Source of the DNA: an uncultured Acidobacteriota bacterium
GTDB lineage: Bacteria > Acidobacteriota > Blastocatellia > Pyrinomonadales > Pyrinomonadaceae
Length of the DNA: 5,502 nucleotides
NCBI GenBank assembly: GCA_946480545.1
Contig: CAMLKY010000181.1
Location: 1 to 5,502, forward strand
Direction of reading: 5' to 3'
Shown here piece by piece: positions 1 to 5,502 of this stretch. The notes below the pieces were generated by a model. That model searched no databases. It saw only the letters and a program-made list of their open reading frames with translations, and was not told the origin of the DNA. The position numbers and the translations under genes are program-made. Position 1 is the stretch's first letter. Every line of letters begins with the position of its first letter.

Positions 1-2303
1 CGGCACCCGCACCGAGCCCGTCGGCGATCCCTTTTTCCGAAGTAATCGCGCAAGCCGAGAATGCGTCAGCGACGCTTAAGGAGATCGCCTCCGGCGCGTC
101 GCCGGATCCGGTGACGCGGGCGGCCGAGGAGCAACTACCGGCGTTGACCGAGGAGATCAATGCACGGCTCGAAGAAACGGCGCAGGTCATCGAGGGTACA
201 ACCTCACTCGACAATCTGCGCACGTTTGAGGCCGACTGGCGGTCGCTGACGAGAGATCTCCCGGAATGGACCGCCGATCTCGCGGCTCGCGCTCGGAAGC
301 TGGAAAGCGATCTGAACCGGCTGGATGAGCTGAGCGAACGATGGCGAAAGACGCTGGAAGATCTGAGGGCGGCAGAAACGCCGCCCGAGGTCCTGGGCCG
401 GATCGAGGGAATCCTCCAGACCGCCGCCGAGACGCGCCGGCAGATCGAAGCCGAACAGCGAATCGTCGTCGCGCTGCAGAACCGGGTTGCCGAGCAGCAA
501 AAACGCGTAGACGAAGTCATCGCTTCTATCCGCTCGGCTCGCGAATCTCTCGTCGGTCGGCTTCTGGTCCGCGATGCCCCACCGATCTGGAGCGCCGAGT
601 TGTGGACTGACCAGGGCATGTCGCGGGGTGTCCGGGATTCGCTTCAGACGCAGTTAAGCGGGCTGAACGCTTTCGGCGCACGTAACCGCGGCAGGCTCAT
701 CATCCACATTCTGATATTTGCCGCGTTTGCCGGAGTTCTTTCGTACCTGCGTGGTCGCGCCCGGCCTCTCGTGGAAGCAAACCCCGAGCTCCGACCGTCG
801 GCCGTTATCTTTTACTTGCCGATTTCAACGGCGCTCGTGCTTGCGATACTTTTCAGTTCGCGGATCTATCCTCAAACACCGCAGATGCTGGGCGCGATAC
901 TAGGTGCCATCGCGCTTTTTCCGACGGTCTTTATTCTCAGGAAGCTGGTCGAGACGACGCTCTACCCGCTCCTTTATTCACTTGTCGTTTTCTTTCTCGT
1001 TGACCAGGTCCGGGTCATCGTCGAAGCGATTCCCGGCATTGCCCGCCCGTTATTTCTTGCCGAGATGCTTGGCGGATTCCTGTTCTTCTTGTGGTTTTAC
1101 CGAACGAGATTTGCCGGCGACGCATCTGGCGACAGAGTCCGGGGGCGCGTTTATTCGGTCGTACGTATCGGATCGTTTGTCGCCATGCCCTTTCTCGCTG
1201 TGGCGTTCCTGGCAAATGCGTTCGGCTTCGTGAACCTCTCACGGCTTATAGGCGACGCTATCCTTCGCAGTGCGTATGTCGGCATCGTCCTCTACGCCGT
1301 TGTCCATATCGTCGACGGGCTGATCGTCTTCGCGCTTCGGTTCCGGCCGTTGAGCTTGTTGAAGATGGTGCGGAATCATGCGGCGATGATCCAGAGAAAA
1401 ATACAGCGTGTCATTCGCTGGATAGCCGTTGCACTCTGGATCCTGATAACGCTCGAGCTCTTCAGTCTTCGCGAAGGATTTCTCGCCCGCATCAGATCGG
1501 TGCTGACCGCCGAGGTAAACGTCGGTTCGCTCAATATCTCGGCGAGTGACGTGCTGTTGTTCTTCGGACTCGTGTGGGCCGCGTTCCTGCTTTCACGATT
1601 TGTTCGATTCGTACTCGAGGAAGATGTCTATCCGAGGTTCCCGTTGGCGCAGGGAATTCCGTATGCGATCTCGACGATCCTCAATTACGTCATATTGCTC
1701 GTCGGTTTCTTCTTCGCGGTCGGCGCCGCCGGATTCGATCTGACACGCTTCACCGTGCTCGTCGGCGCGTTCGGCGTCGGCATCGGTTTTGGTCTGCAGA
1801 CCATCTTCAACAATTTCGTTTCGGGCCTGATCTTATTATTCGAACGACCGGTCAAGATCGGTGACGAGATCCGCATCGCGGATGCAAGCGGCACGGTCAG
1901 GCGAATCGGGATCCGTGCGAGCGTAATTCGGCAGTGGGACAACTCCGAGATAATCGTCCCGAACAGCAAACTGATCAGTGAGAATGTACAGAATTGGACG
2001 CGTTCAACGCGAAAGCGCGGCGTCGAGATCCCGGTGAGGGTCGCACACGGCGCGAACACTTCGCTCGTTACCGATCTCCTGATGCGGCTTGCCGGCGCCC
2101 ATCCGCTTGTCGCCGAGAAACCGGAGCCCCAGGTTCTGCTGAATGATCTCGGAGCCGTCGGCCTCGACTTCAAGCTGCGCGTGTGGGCAACCGACCATAC
2201 GAAAACAAACCAGATCGCCACCGAGCTGTCGATGGCCGCGAGTCAGGCGCTCGCGGAAAACAATATTGCGGTCCCGCAGATCAACGCGTCGATCGCGATG
2301 TGA
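1..2303 (+). CDS. MscS-family mechanosensitive ion channel, large multi-helix type (5' end outside window)
   Basis: Large MscS-family channel of the inner membrane, expected to open under membrane tension and release solutes during hypo-osmotic shock. The frame is open from the first whole codon at base 3. A GTG at 111 could be called as start, but it has no ribosome binding site and the 36 codons before it read as normal helical protein, so the true start and any signal peptide lie upstream. Counting from base 3 (766 residues visible), about 1-200 are charged and coiled-coil-like, probably periplasmic. About eleven hydrophobic segments follow from residue 231. The pore helix at about 580-611 (bases 1740-1835) has the Gly/Ala-rich pattern GAFGVGIGFGLQ, then NNFVSG and LLFERPVKIGDEI. 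The cytoplasmic beta domain carries SEIIVPNSKLISENVQNW, and an alpha/beta C-terminal domain ends at TGA 2301-2303. The architecture resembles MscK/YbiO-like large channels rather than short MscS. Family call is secure; the exact subfamily is not. Confidence 0.93.
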   Translation, partial: APAPSPSAIPFSEVIAQAENASATLKEIASGASPDPVTRAAEEQLPALTEEINARLEETAQVIEGTTSLDNLRTFEADWRSLTRDLPEWTADLAARARKLESDLNRLDELSERWRKTLEDLRAAETPPEVLGRIEGILQTAAETRRQIEAEQRIVVALQNRVAEQQKRVDEVIASIRSARESLVGRLLVRDAPPIWSAELWTDQGMSRGVRDSLQTQLSGLNAFGARNRGRLIIHILIFAAFAGVLSYLRGRARPLVEANPELRPSAVIFYLPISTALVLAILFSSRIYPQTPQMLGAILGAIALFPTVFILRKLVETTLYPLLYSLVVFFLVDQVRVIVEAIPGIARPLFLAEMLGGFLFFLWFYRTRFAGDASGDRVRGRVYSVVRIGSFVAMPFLAVAFLANAFGFVNLSRLIGDAILRSAYVGIVLYAVVHIVDGLIVFALRFRPLSLLKMVRNHAAMIQRKIQRVIRWIAVALWILITLELFSLREGFLARIRSVLTAEVNVGSLNISASDVLLFFGLVWAAFLLSRFVRFVLEEDVYPRFPLAQGIPYAISTILNYVILLVGFFFAVGAAGFDLTRFTVLVGAFGVGIGFGLQTIFNNFVSGLILLFERPVKIGDEIRIADASGTVRRIGIRASVIRQWDNSEIIVPNSKLISENVQNWTRSTRKRGVEIPVRVAHGANTSLVTDLLMRLAGAHPLVAEKPEPQVLLNDLGAVGLDFKLRVWATDHTKTNQIATELSMAASQALAENNIAVPQINASIAM

Positions 2304-2310
2304 GTTTCGA

Positions 2311-2733
2311 TCAAAGGTCGTAATTACCCACCGCCTCAGGCTGGTAGAGGATCTCGGAGATCAGCAGACGACGCACGCCGCCCGGAGCCTCGACCTCAAC
2401 GATCTCCCCGCGCTTGTATCCAAGCAGCGCTGTAGCCAGCGGCGCGAGGATCGAGATCTTGCCCTCGTCGAAATTCGCCTCGGTAGGAAAGACTATCGAA
2501 TAGACTTTCTCTTCATTGGTATCCAGGTCCTTCAATTTGATCTGCGAGCGCATCGTGACAACATCGGCGGGGATCTCCTCTGAGGCGACTACCTCGGCAT
2601 ACTTCAGCTCTTCTTCCAGTTTGTTAACGTACGCGAGATTTGCGCGATCATCGTAGTCTCGCACCTGATCGATCAGGTTACTGAGCCGGTCGCGATCTGT
2701 CTCGGTTACATAGATCGTTGTTTGCTGGGTCAT
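2311..2733 (-). CDS. rnk: Nucleoside diphosphate kinase regulator Rnk (GreA/GreB C-terminal domain family)
   Basis: A 140-residue protein closely matching Rnk, a Gre-factor relative that binds RNA polymerase and was named for its effect on nucleoside diphosphate kinase levels in E. coli. The N-terminal ~45 residues form a short helical hairpin (ETDRDRLSNLIDQ), shorter than the GreA/GreB coiled coil that reaches into the secondary channel. The rest is the FKBP-like Gre C-terminal domain: VVTMRSQIKLKDL at 58-70, ISILAPLATALLGYKRGE at 93-110, and the Rnk-typical ending LYQPEAVGNYDL. Length agrees with the family (about 136). The ATG at 2733 is supported by a strong Shine-Dalgarno, AGGAGGAG, about 4 bases upstream. 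The gene lies 73 bases downstream of glutamate dehydrogenase on the same strand and converges with the channel gene, with only 7 bases between their stops. A plain GreA is less likely because the long coiled coil is missing. Confidence 0.92.
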   Translation of the reverse strand: MTQQTTIYVTETDRDRLSNLIDQVRDYDDRANLAYVNKLEEELKYAEVVASEEIPADVVTMRSQIKLKDLDTNEEKVYSIVFPTEANFDEGKISILAPLATALLGYKRGEIVEVEAPGGVRRLLISEILYQPEAVGNYDL

Positions 2734-2746
2734 TTTTCTCCTCCTG
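2734..2746 (-). promoter_or_regulatory. Strong ribosome binding site of rnk
   Basis: Read on the - strand, AGGAGGAGAAAA precedes the ATG at 2733. The near-perfect anti-16S match sits about 4-5 bases from the start codon. It is the clearest Shine-Dalgarno in the window and fixes the rnk start; it lies about 5 bases downstream of the 2751-2786 hairpin on the - strand. Confidence 0.75.
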
Positions 2747-2750
2747 ACTT

Positions 2751-2794
2751 ATGCCGGGACCGGTGAGCTGGTTCGGTCCCGTGCATATTTTTCT
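2751..2794 (+). terminator. Strong hairpin with T-tract on the + strand, between the gdh and rnk genes
   Basis: The arms ATGCCGGGACCG (2751-2762) and CGGTCCCG-T-GCAT (2774-2786) pair as 12 base pairs with one bulged T at 2782 and an 11-base loop. ATTTTTCT (2787-2794) follows directly on the + strand. This is the form of an intrinsic terminator for + strand transcription. On the - strand, where both flanking genes lie, the hairpin is followed by AAGTCAGGAGG with no U-tract, so it may act there only as a weak or factor-assisted terminator of glutamate dehydrogenase, or as a 5' leader structure just ahead of the rnk ribosome binding site. Confidence 0.6.
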
Positions 2795-2806
2795 GTAGCG
2801 GAACGA

Positions 2807-4228
2807 CTATGGGAAAATTCCCAGCTCGCCGTAGCAGGTAGCGACCTTGTTGATCGCATTTATGAAAGCGGCCGTTCGCAGATTCGGGATCCTCTCATCG
2901 GACCTCCACGTTTCTCGGATCTGCTGATAGCCGGCGACCATTGTTTCCTGCAGACCCGAGTTAACAAGGTCGATCTCATCGGCGCCGCGTGCGATAGTCC
3001 TGATCTCCGCATCACTCAGCTTCTTCCCGGTCGTGCCTTCGACGGCACGCAACAGGCTCTCGTTCGTGTTCTGCTCGAACCGTTTTCCCATGCGACCGAA
3101 CCGTACGTGCGAGAGGTTCTTCAGCCATTCGAAGTAAGAGACCGTAACGCCGCCGGCGTTCAGATAGATATCGGGGATAACCATGATGTCCTTTTTCATC
3201 AGGATATCTTCGGCCGCGGCTGTCGTTGGTCCGTTCGCGGCCTCGGCAACTATCTTTGCGTTGATCCGCGGCGCGTTGTCGCCGGTTATCTGATTTTCGA
3301 GTGCGGCGGGAATCAGAATGTCGCACTCCAGTTCGAGTGCTTCGTTCCGGTCGGCGAGATTTACGGATCCGGGGAAGTTGAGGATCGAACCGGTCTCCTT
3401 CCGATGCTTCATCACCGCTTCGATATCAAGTCCGCCTTCGTTGACGATCGCACCCTCGTACTCGGCCAGCCCCTTGATGATCGCCCCGTGTTGCTGGCAA
3501 TAGAGGGCGGCATGGTATCCGACGTTTCCCAATCCCTGAACGACGACCGTCTTCCCGGCAAGACCGGCGCTGAGCCCGATCTGCTTCATGTCGTCTTCAT
3601 ACGAACATGCTTCGAGCAGGCCGAAGAAAACGCCGCGCCCCGTCGCCTCGAACCGTCCGCGAACACCGCCCTGAGATACTGGCTTTCCGGTCACGCTGGC
3701 GAGCGCATCTATCTCGCCCGGATGGAACGCCGCATAGGTGTCGGCGATCCAGGACATCTCCCGCGCCCCAGTGCCATAGTCCGGTGCGGGAACGTCAATT
3801 CCGGGCCCTATGAAATTCTTCTTGATAAGCTCACTCGTGTAGCGACGGGTTATCCTTTCGAGTTCCTCGAGAGAATATTTTTTCGGATCGATCTGAATCC
3901 CGCCCTTTGCGCCGCCGAACGGAACGTCCATCACCGCGCACTTGTATGTCATAAGGGCGGCTAGGGCTTTCACCTCGTCTTCATTCGCGTCTTCCGAGAA
4001 CCGGATGCCGCCCTTTACAGGAAGTTTGTGATGGCTGTGCTGAACGCGCCATCCGGAGATGACCTCGATCCCGCGACTCGTGCGGATGGGGAATTGAAAC
4101 GAATAGACACTGTTACAGACCTTGATCTGTTCCAGCAGTCCGGCGGGATGCTGCGTAAATGCCGCGGCCCGGTCGAAGTACTTCGAAACGTTATCGAAGA
4201 ATTTAGGGTGCTCGTGTGTTGTATCCAT
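2807..4228 (-). CDS. Glu/Leu/Phe/Val dehydrogenase, most likely glutamate dehydrogenase
   Basis: A cytoplasmic enzyme expected to interconvert glutamate and 2-oxoglutarate plus ammonia with NAD(P), linking nitrogen and central carbon metabolism. From the ATG at 4228 it has 473 residues. The N-terminal dimerisation/substrate domain contains PVKGGIRFS (substrate-binding Lys72), LMTYK (Lys96), GGAKGGI (catalytic Lys108) and VPAPDYGTG (catalytic Asp150). The Rossmann domain has GLGNVG at 232-237, then AEAANGPTT and [13 protein letters not shown]. An acidic Glu at the end of the second strand (GLAEYEG) hints at NAD preference, which is inference. The frame also opens at an ATG at 4300, but those 24 extra residues (rich in Trp, Pro and Ala) do not look like family sequence and that ATG has no properly spaced ribosome binding site. 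[14 protein letters not shown] is a typical beginning. Even the chosen start has only a weak Shine-Dalgarno. Leucine or phenylalanine dehydrogenase is less likely given length and motifs. Confidence 0.93.
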   Translation of the reverse strand: MDTTHEHPKFFDNVSKYFDRAAAFTQHPAGLLEQIKVCNSVYSFQFPIRTSRGIEVISGWRVQHSHHKLPVKGGIRFSEDANEDEVKALAALMTYKCAVMDVPFGGAKGGIQIDPKKYSLEELERITRRYTSELIKKNFIGPGIDVPAPDYGTGAREMSWIADTYAAFHPGEIDALASVTGKPVSQGGVRGRFEATGRGVFFGLLEACSYEDDMKQIGLSAGLAGKTVVVQGLGNVGYHAALYCQQHGAIIKGLAEYEGAIVNEGGLDIEAVMKHRKETGSILNFPGSVNLADRNEALELECDILIPAALENQITGDNAPRINAKIVAEAANGPTTAAAEDILMKKDIMVIPDIYLNAGGVTVSYFEWLKNLSHVRFGRMGKRFEQNTNESLLRAVEGTTGKKLSDAEIRTIARGADEIDLVNSGLQETMVAGYQQIRETWRSDERIPNLRTAAFINAINKVATCYGELGIFP

Positions 4229-4263
4229 AACTGGTCCGTGATTCGTAGAAAAACTGTTCGGCG

Positions 4264-4291
4264 GCGCTCGAGGCCAAAAAGCCCCCAGCGC
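4264..4291 (-). other. Imperfect hairpin in the leader of glutamate dehydrogenase
   Basis: GCGCT (4264-4268) and AGCGC (4287-4291) form an outer stem and GGC/GCC an inner stem around a loop of five to six bases containing AAAAA, with mismatches between them. It lies 36-63 bases upstream of the chosen ATG. In the - strand direction a TTTTT run (4248-4252) follows about 11 bases later, so it could be a poor terminator for the PQ-loop operon or a structured leader. The stem is interrupted and the T-run is not adjacent, so support is weak. Confidence 0.25.
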
Positions 4292-4304
4292 GGCGTACAT
4301 CCTT

Positions 4305-4333
4305 ATCGTAGGTTATTCAGGCGAGCAGTTCGA
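4305..4333 (-). promoter_or_regulatory. Candidate sigma70-like promoter for glutamate dehydrogenase
   Basis: On the - strand, TCGAAC (4333-4328) and TACGAT (4310-4305) are separated by exactly 17 bases. They match TTGACA at three of six positions and TATAAT at four of six. Transcription would begin near 4298, giving a leader of about 70 bases before ATG 4228 and placing the alternative ATG at 4300 outside the transcript. The match is weak and such pairs occur by chance. Confidence 0.2.
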
Positions 4334-4353
4334 GGGTGTTACCACGTGATCGG

Positions 4354-4644
4354 TCAGGTGTTTTCACGCATGCCGGCTGGAAGGTGGTATGAGCAGACAT
4401 CGTTGCTCCTCTGGACGAGTGCGATCGTCGTGATGATCGATGCCATATTCGTCAGTTGCACGACGCTCAATAAGATCTCGCCTCGAACGATGCAGTAGAT
4501 CAGCAGAAGGATACTCGCGAGAAGCCAGATGACCCACGTCGAGACGCTTATTCCCCAGGCGCATTTTTCAACCCACAGGTGATGGATCTGTGGATAGTAC
4601 GCGACGATCACGAGCGCCGTTCCGATCCATCCGATGATCTCCAT
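4354..4644 (-). CDS. PQ-loop / SemiSWEET-like small membrane protein
   Basis: A 96-residue membrane protein with three predicted helices at about 4-22, 33-52 and 58-78, the size and topology of one triple-helix bundle of the MtN3/SWEET-PQ-loop family. The diagnostic Pro-Gln pair sits in the first helix (AYYPQI, Pro18-Gln19), followed by a GISVSTWVIW segment typical of the loop into helix 2. SemiSWEETs dimerise to form sugar uniporters; the substrate here cannot be read from sequence. The frame stays open much further upstream (to 4941), but that part is a shadow of the DUF488 gene. ATG 4644 gives a family-like start (MEIIGWIGTALVIVAY) and has a GGAGTAGGTAGGG stretch about 7-19 bases upstream serving as ribosome binding site. 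It follows the DUF488 stop by 14 bases, so it is probably the last gene of that operon. The final ~18 residues are polar and not conserved-looking. Confidence 0.85.
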   Translation of the reverse strand: MEIIGWIGTALVIVAYYPQIHHLWVEKCAWGISVSTWVIWLLASILLLIYCIVRGEILLSVVQLTNMASIITTIALVQRSNDVCSYHLPAGMRENT

Positions 4645-4658
4645 AATAAAAGCCCTAC

Positions 4659-5216
4659 CTACTCCGCGGGTCCGTAACGCAGTTCGCCGTCGACGATGCG
4701 AGCCGCGGCCGTGAACGGGTGGACCGTGTTCGTCTTGCCGTCCATGATATGTTCCACGGTCACACCGGAGACCTTTAGGTGATCCGAGATAAGTGACCGG
4801 TGACATCGCCACCAGACCGATTCCGCACACATGATGGCAGTTCGGCGTCGACGCGCGAGCTCGGATAGTTCGCTGATACCTTCCTTGAATTCCGGTGTGG
4901 CCATGTAGTCCGCATACCCGCGGAAAGCCGCACTCCGCCAAACTGTGTTCGGCGAATCGGCCGAGGTTCGACGCCGTCCTCCAAGCTTTTTCAGAGGCAC
5001 ATAGTCAATCCCTCTTTCCGTAAGCGATACGCCCAAGGCGTCAGCGTTGAAGTGCGGGTATCGCCGCGAGCCCGGATAACTGCGGACATCCGCCACGGCT
5101 TGAATGTCATTGGTGATCAGCAATTCCAGAAACTCGTCCAGAGTACGGGTCGAATGCCCGATGGTCCAGATCTTTGATAACGGTTCATCCTTCGTCCTAC
5201 TCACGGTCTGACTCAC
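4659..5216 (-). CDS. DUF488 family protein
   Basis: A 185-residue soluble protein of the DUF488 family, whose biochemical function is not established to my knowledge. Family signatures are all present: WTIGHSTRTLDEF near residue 17, ADVRSYPGSRRYPHFN at 42-57, LGGRRR at 78-83, and the strongly conserved CAESVWWRCHRSLISD block at 130-145. The Cys, Glu, Arg, Cys and His residues of that block resemble an active or metal-binding site, which is inference. The start is GTG at 5214-5216, overlapping the TGA of the upstream oxidoreductase as GTGA. No clear Shine-Dalgarno is visible, so translational coupling is likely. A second in-frame GTG at 5202-5204 is an alternative start that would remove four residues; both precede the conserved core. 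Its stop lies 14 bases before the PQ-loop gene. The fold is intact with no sign of truncation. Confidence 0.92.
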   Translation of the reverse strand: MSQTVSRTKDEPLSKIWTIGHSTRTLDEFLELLITNDIQAVADVRSYPGSRRYPHFNADALGVSLTERGIDYVPLKKLGGRRRTSADSPNTVWRSAAFRGYADYMATPEFKEGISELSELARRRRTAIMCAESVWWRCHRSLISDHLKVSGVTVEHIMDGKTNTVHPFTAAARIVDGELRYGPAE

Positions 5217-5502
5217 AGCAAAGCGGATGCCGGGGATCTCACCGGATCCATCGAGTCACGAACCCTCACTCCCTCACCTTTCAATTGATCGGCCGACAGC
5301 GTTTGGCCGCTACGGATCTTTTCTTCCCAGATGGCGATGTCTCGATCCCGATTCACACCGGCGACCGCCATGATCTTTTGGTCTTTGACGTAGAAGGCAA
5401 GAAAGTCTTGTTTCTCAACATCGCCATCGACGACGATCTCGTCCCACTCCTTTGCGTGCCCAACGTAGCGTAGTTCCATACCGAACTGTACGGTCCAGAA
5501 AA
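5213..5502 (-). CDS. FAD-dependent NAD(P)H oxidoreductase, C-terminal part (5' end outside window)
   Basis: The last 95 residues of a larger flavoprotein; the frame is open to the window edge. A short-ORF call starting at ATG 5479 would be wrong, because the codons before it read FWTVQFG, which joins smoothly to MELRYVGHAKEWDEIV. That combination (FWT-QF, then YVGHA, WDEIV-GD, FLAFYVKD, AVAGVNRDRDIAIWEE) is typical of the C-terminal reductase domain of apoptosis-inducing-factor-like / ferredoxin-reductase-like pyridine nucleotide oxidoreductases. In that family the aromatic FWT region packs near the FAD. The FAD and NAD(P) Rossmann domains, and any N-terminal Rieske domain, would be to the right of the window, so the electron partner cannot be told. 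Its TGA overlaps the start of the DUF488 gene by 4 bases, marking it as an upstream member of the same operon. Confidence 0.87.
   Translation of the reverse strand, partial: FWTVQFGMELRYVGHAKEWDEIVVDGDVEKQDFLAFYVKDQKIMAVAGVNRDRDIAIWEEKIRSGQTLSADQLKGEGVRVRDSMDPVRSPASALL

Noticed and set aside
1685..2221. A 178-codon - strand frame opposite the channel pore and C-terminal region.
   Set aside because: Composition is Arg/Ser/Pro-rich shadow sequence, with no motif and no ribosome binding site noted; the + strand frame carries conserved MscS motifs throughout.
2350..2362. Palindrome GATCTC-G-GAGATC near the 3' end of rnk, considered as a terminator for the channel gene.
   Set aside because: The one-base centre cannot form a normal loop, no T-tract follows, and it lies inside conserved rnk codons.
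3107..3964. A 285-codon open frame on the + strand opposite glutamate dehydrogenase.
   Set aside because: It is fully antisense to a gene with all catalytic motifs intact; the protein has no recognisable domain, and long antisense frames are common opposite GC-rich genes.
4343..4348. CACGTG palindrome just downstream of the PQ-loop stop, considered as an operator.
   Set aside because: A single 6-base palindrome is expected by chance and has no second half-site or repeat nearby.
4645..4941. An N-terminal extension of the PQ-loop protein by 99 residues.
   Set aside because: It overlaps the DUF488 gene in another frame, is Arg/Gly/His-rich with no domain, and the family start is at ATG 4644.
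1..5502. Search for tRNA or rRNA genes, CRISPR repeats, insertion sequences, toxin-antitoxin pairs or phage genes.
   Set aside because: None was seen; the window is nearly filled with ordinary chromosomal genes and shows no direct-repeat array or transposase motif.

Overview
The window is a densely packed bacterial chromosomal segment, moderately GC-rich, holding six protein-coding genes and no RNA gene, mobile element or CRISPR array that I can see. No stretch longer than about 130 bases lacks a gene. The protein signatures (a long multi-helix MscS channel, Rnk, a hexameric glutamate dehydrogenase, and an oxidoreductase / DUF488 / PQ-loop group) fit an environmental Gram-negative bacterium. 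Acidobacteriota is my tentative guess from the style of the glutamate dehydrogenase and oxidoreductase; it is inference and not proven here.

Layout. On the + strand, 1-2303 is the body and C-terminus of a large mechanosensitive channel whose N-terminus lies before the window. Everything else is on the - strand. Reading in the direction of transcription from the right edge: the last 95 residues of an FAD/NAD(P)H oxidoreductase (5502-5213); a DUF488 protein that overlaps it by 4 bases (5216-4659); a 96-residue PQ-loop (SemiSWEET-like) membrane protein 14 bases further on (4644-4354); a 125-base intergenic region; glutamate dehydrogenase (4228-2807); a 73-base gap holding a strong hairpin; and Rnk (2733-2311), which ends 7 bases from the end of the converging channel gene.

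How the genes relate. The oxidoreductase, DUF488 and PQ-loop genes look like one co-transcribed unit, translationally coupled at the first junction. Glutamate dehydrogenase probably has its own promoter in the 125-base gap. Rnk is a Gre-like RNA polymerase-binding protein and may be read through from glutamate dehydrogenase or transcribed separately. The most interesting non-coding signal is the hairpin at 2751-2786. Its T-tract is oriented to stop + strand transcription. Because the channel gene and rnk converge with almost no space and no terminator between them, that hairpin could be where the channel transcript ends after running antisense through all of rnk.

I found no convincing undescribed multi-gene system. 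These are mostly known families; the points worth checking are gene order, overlapping transcription and start-site details.
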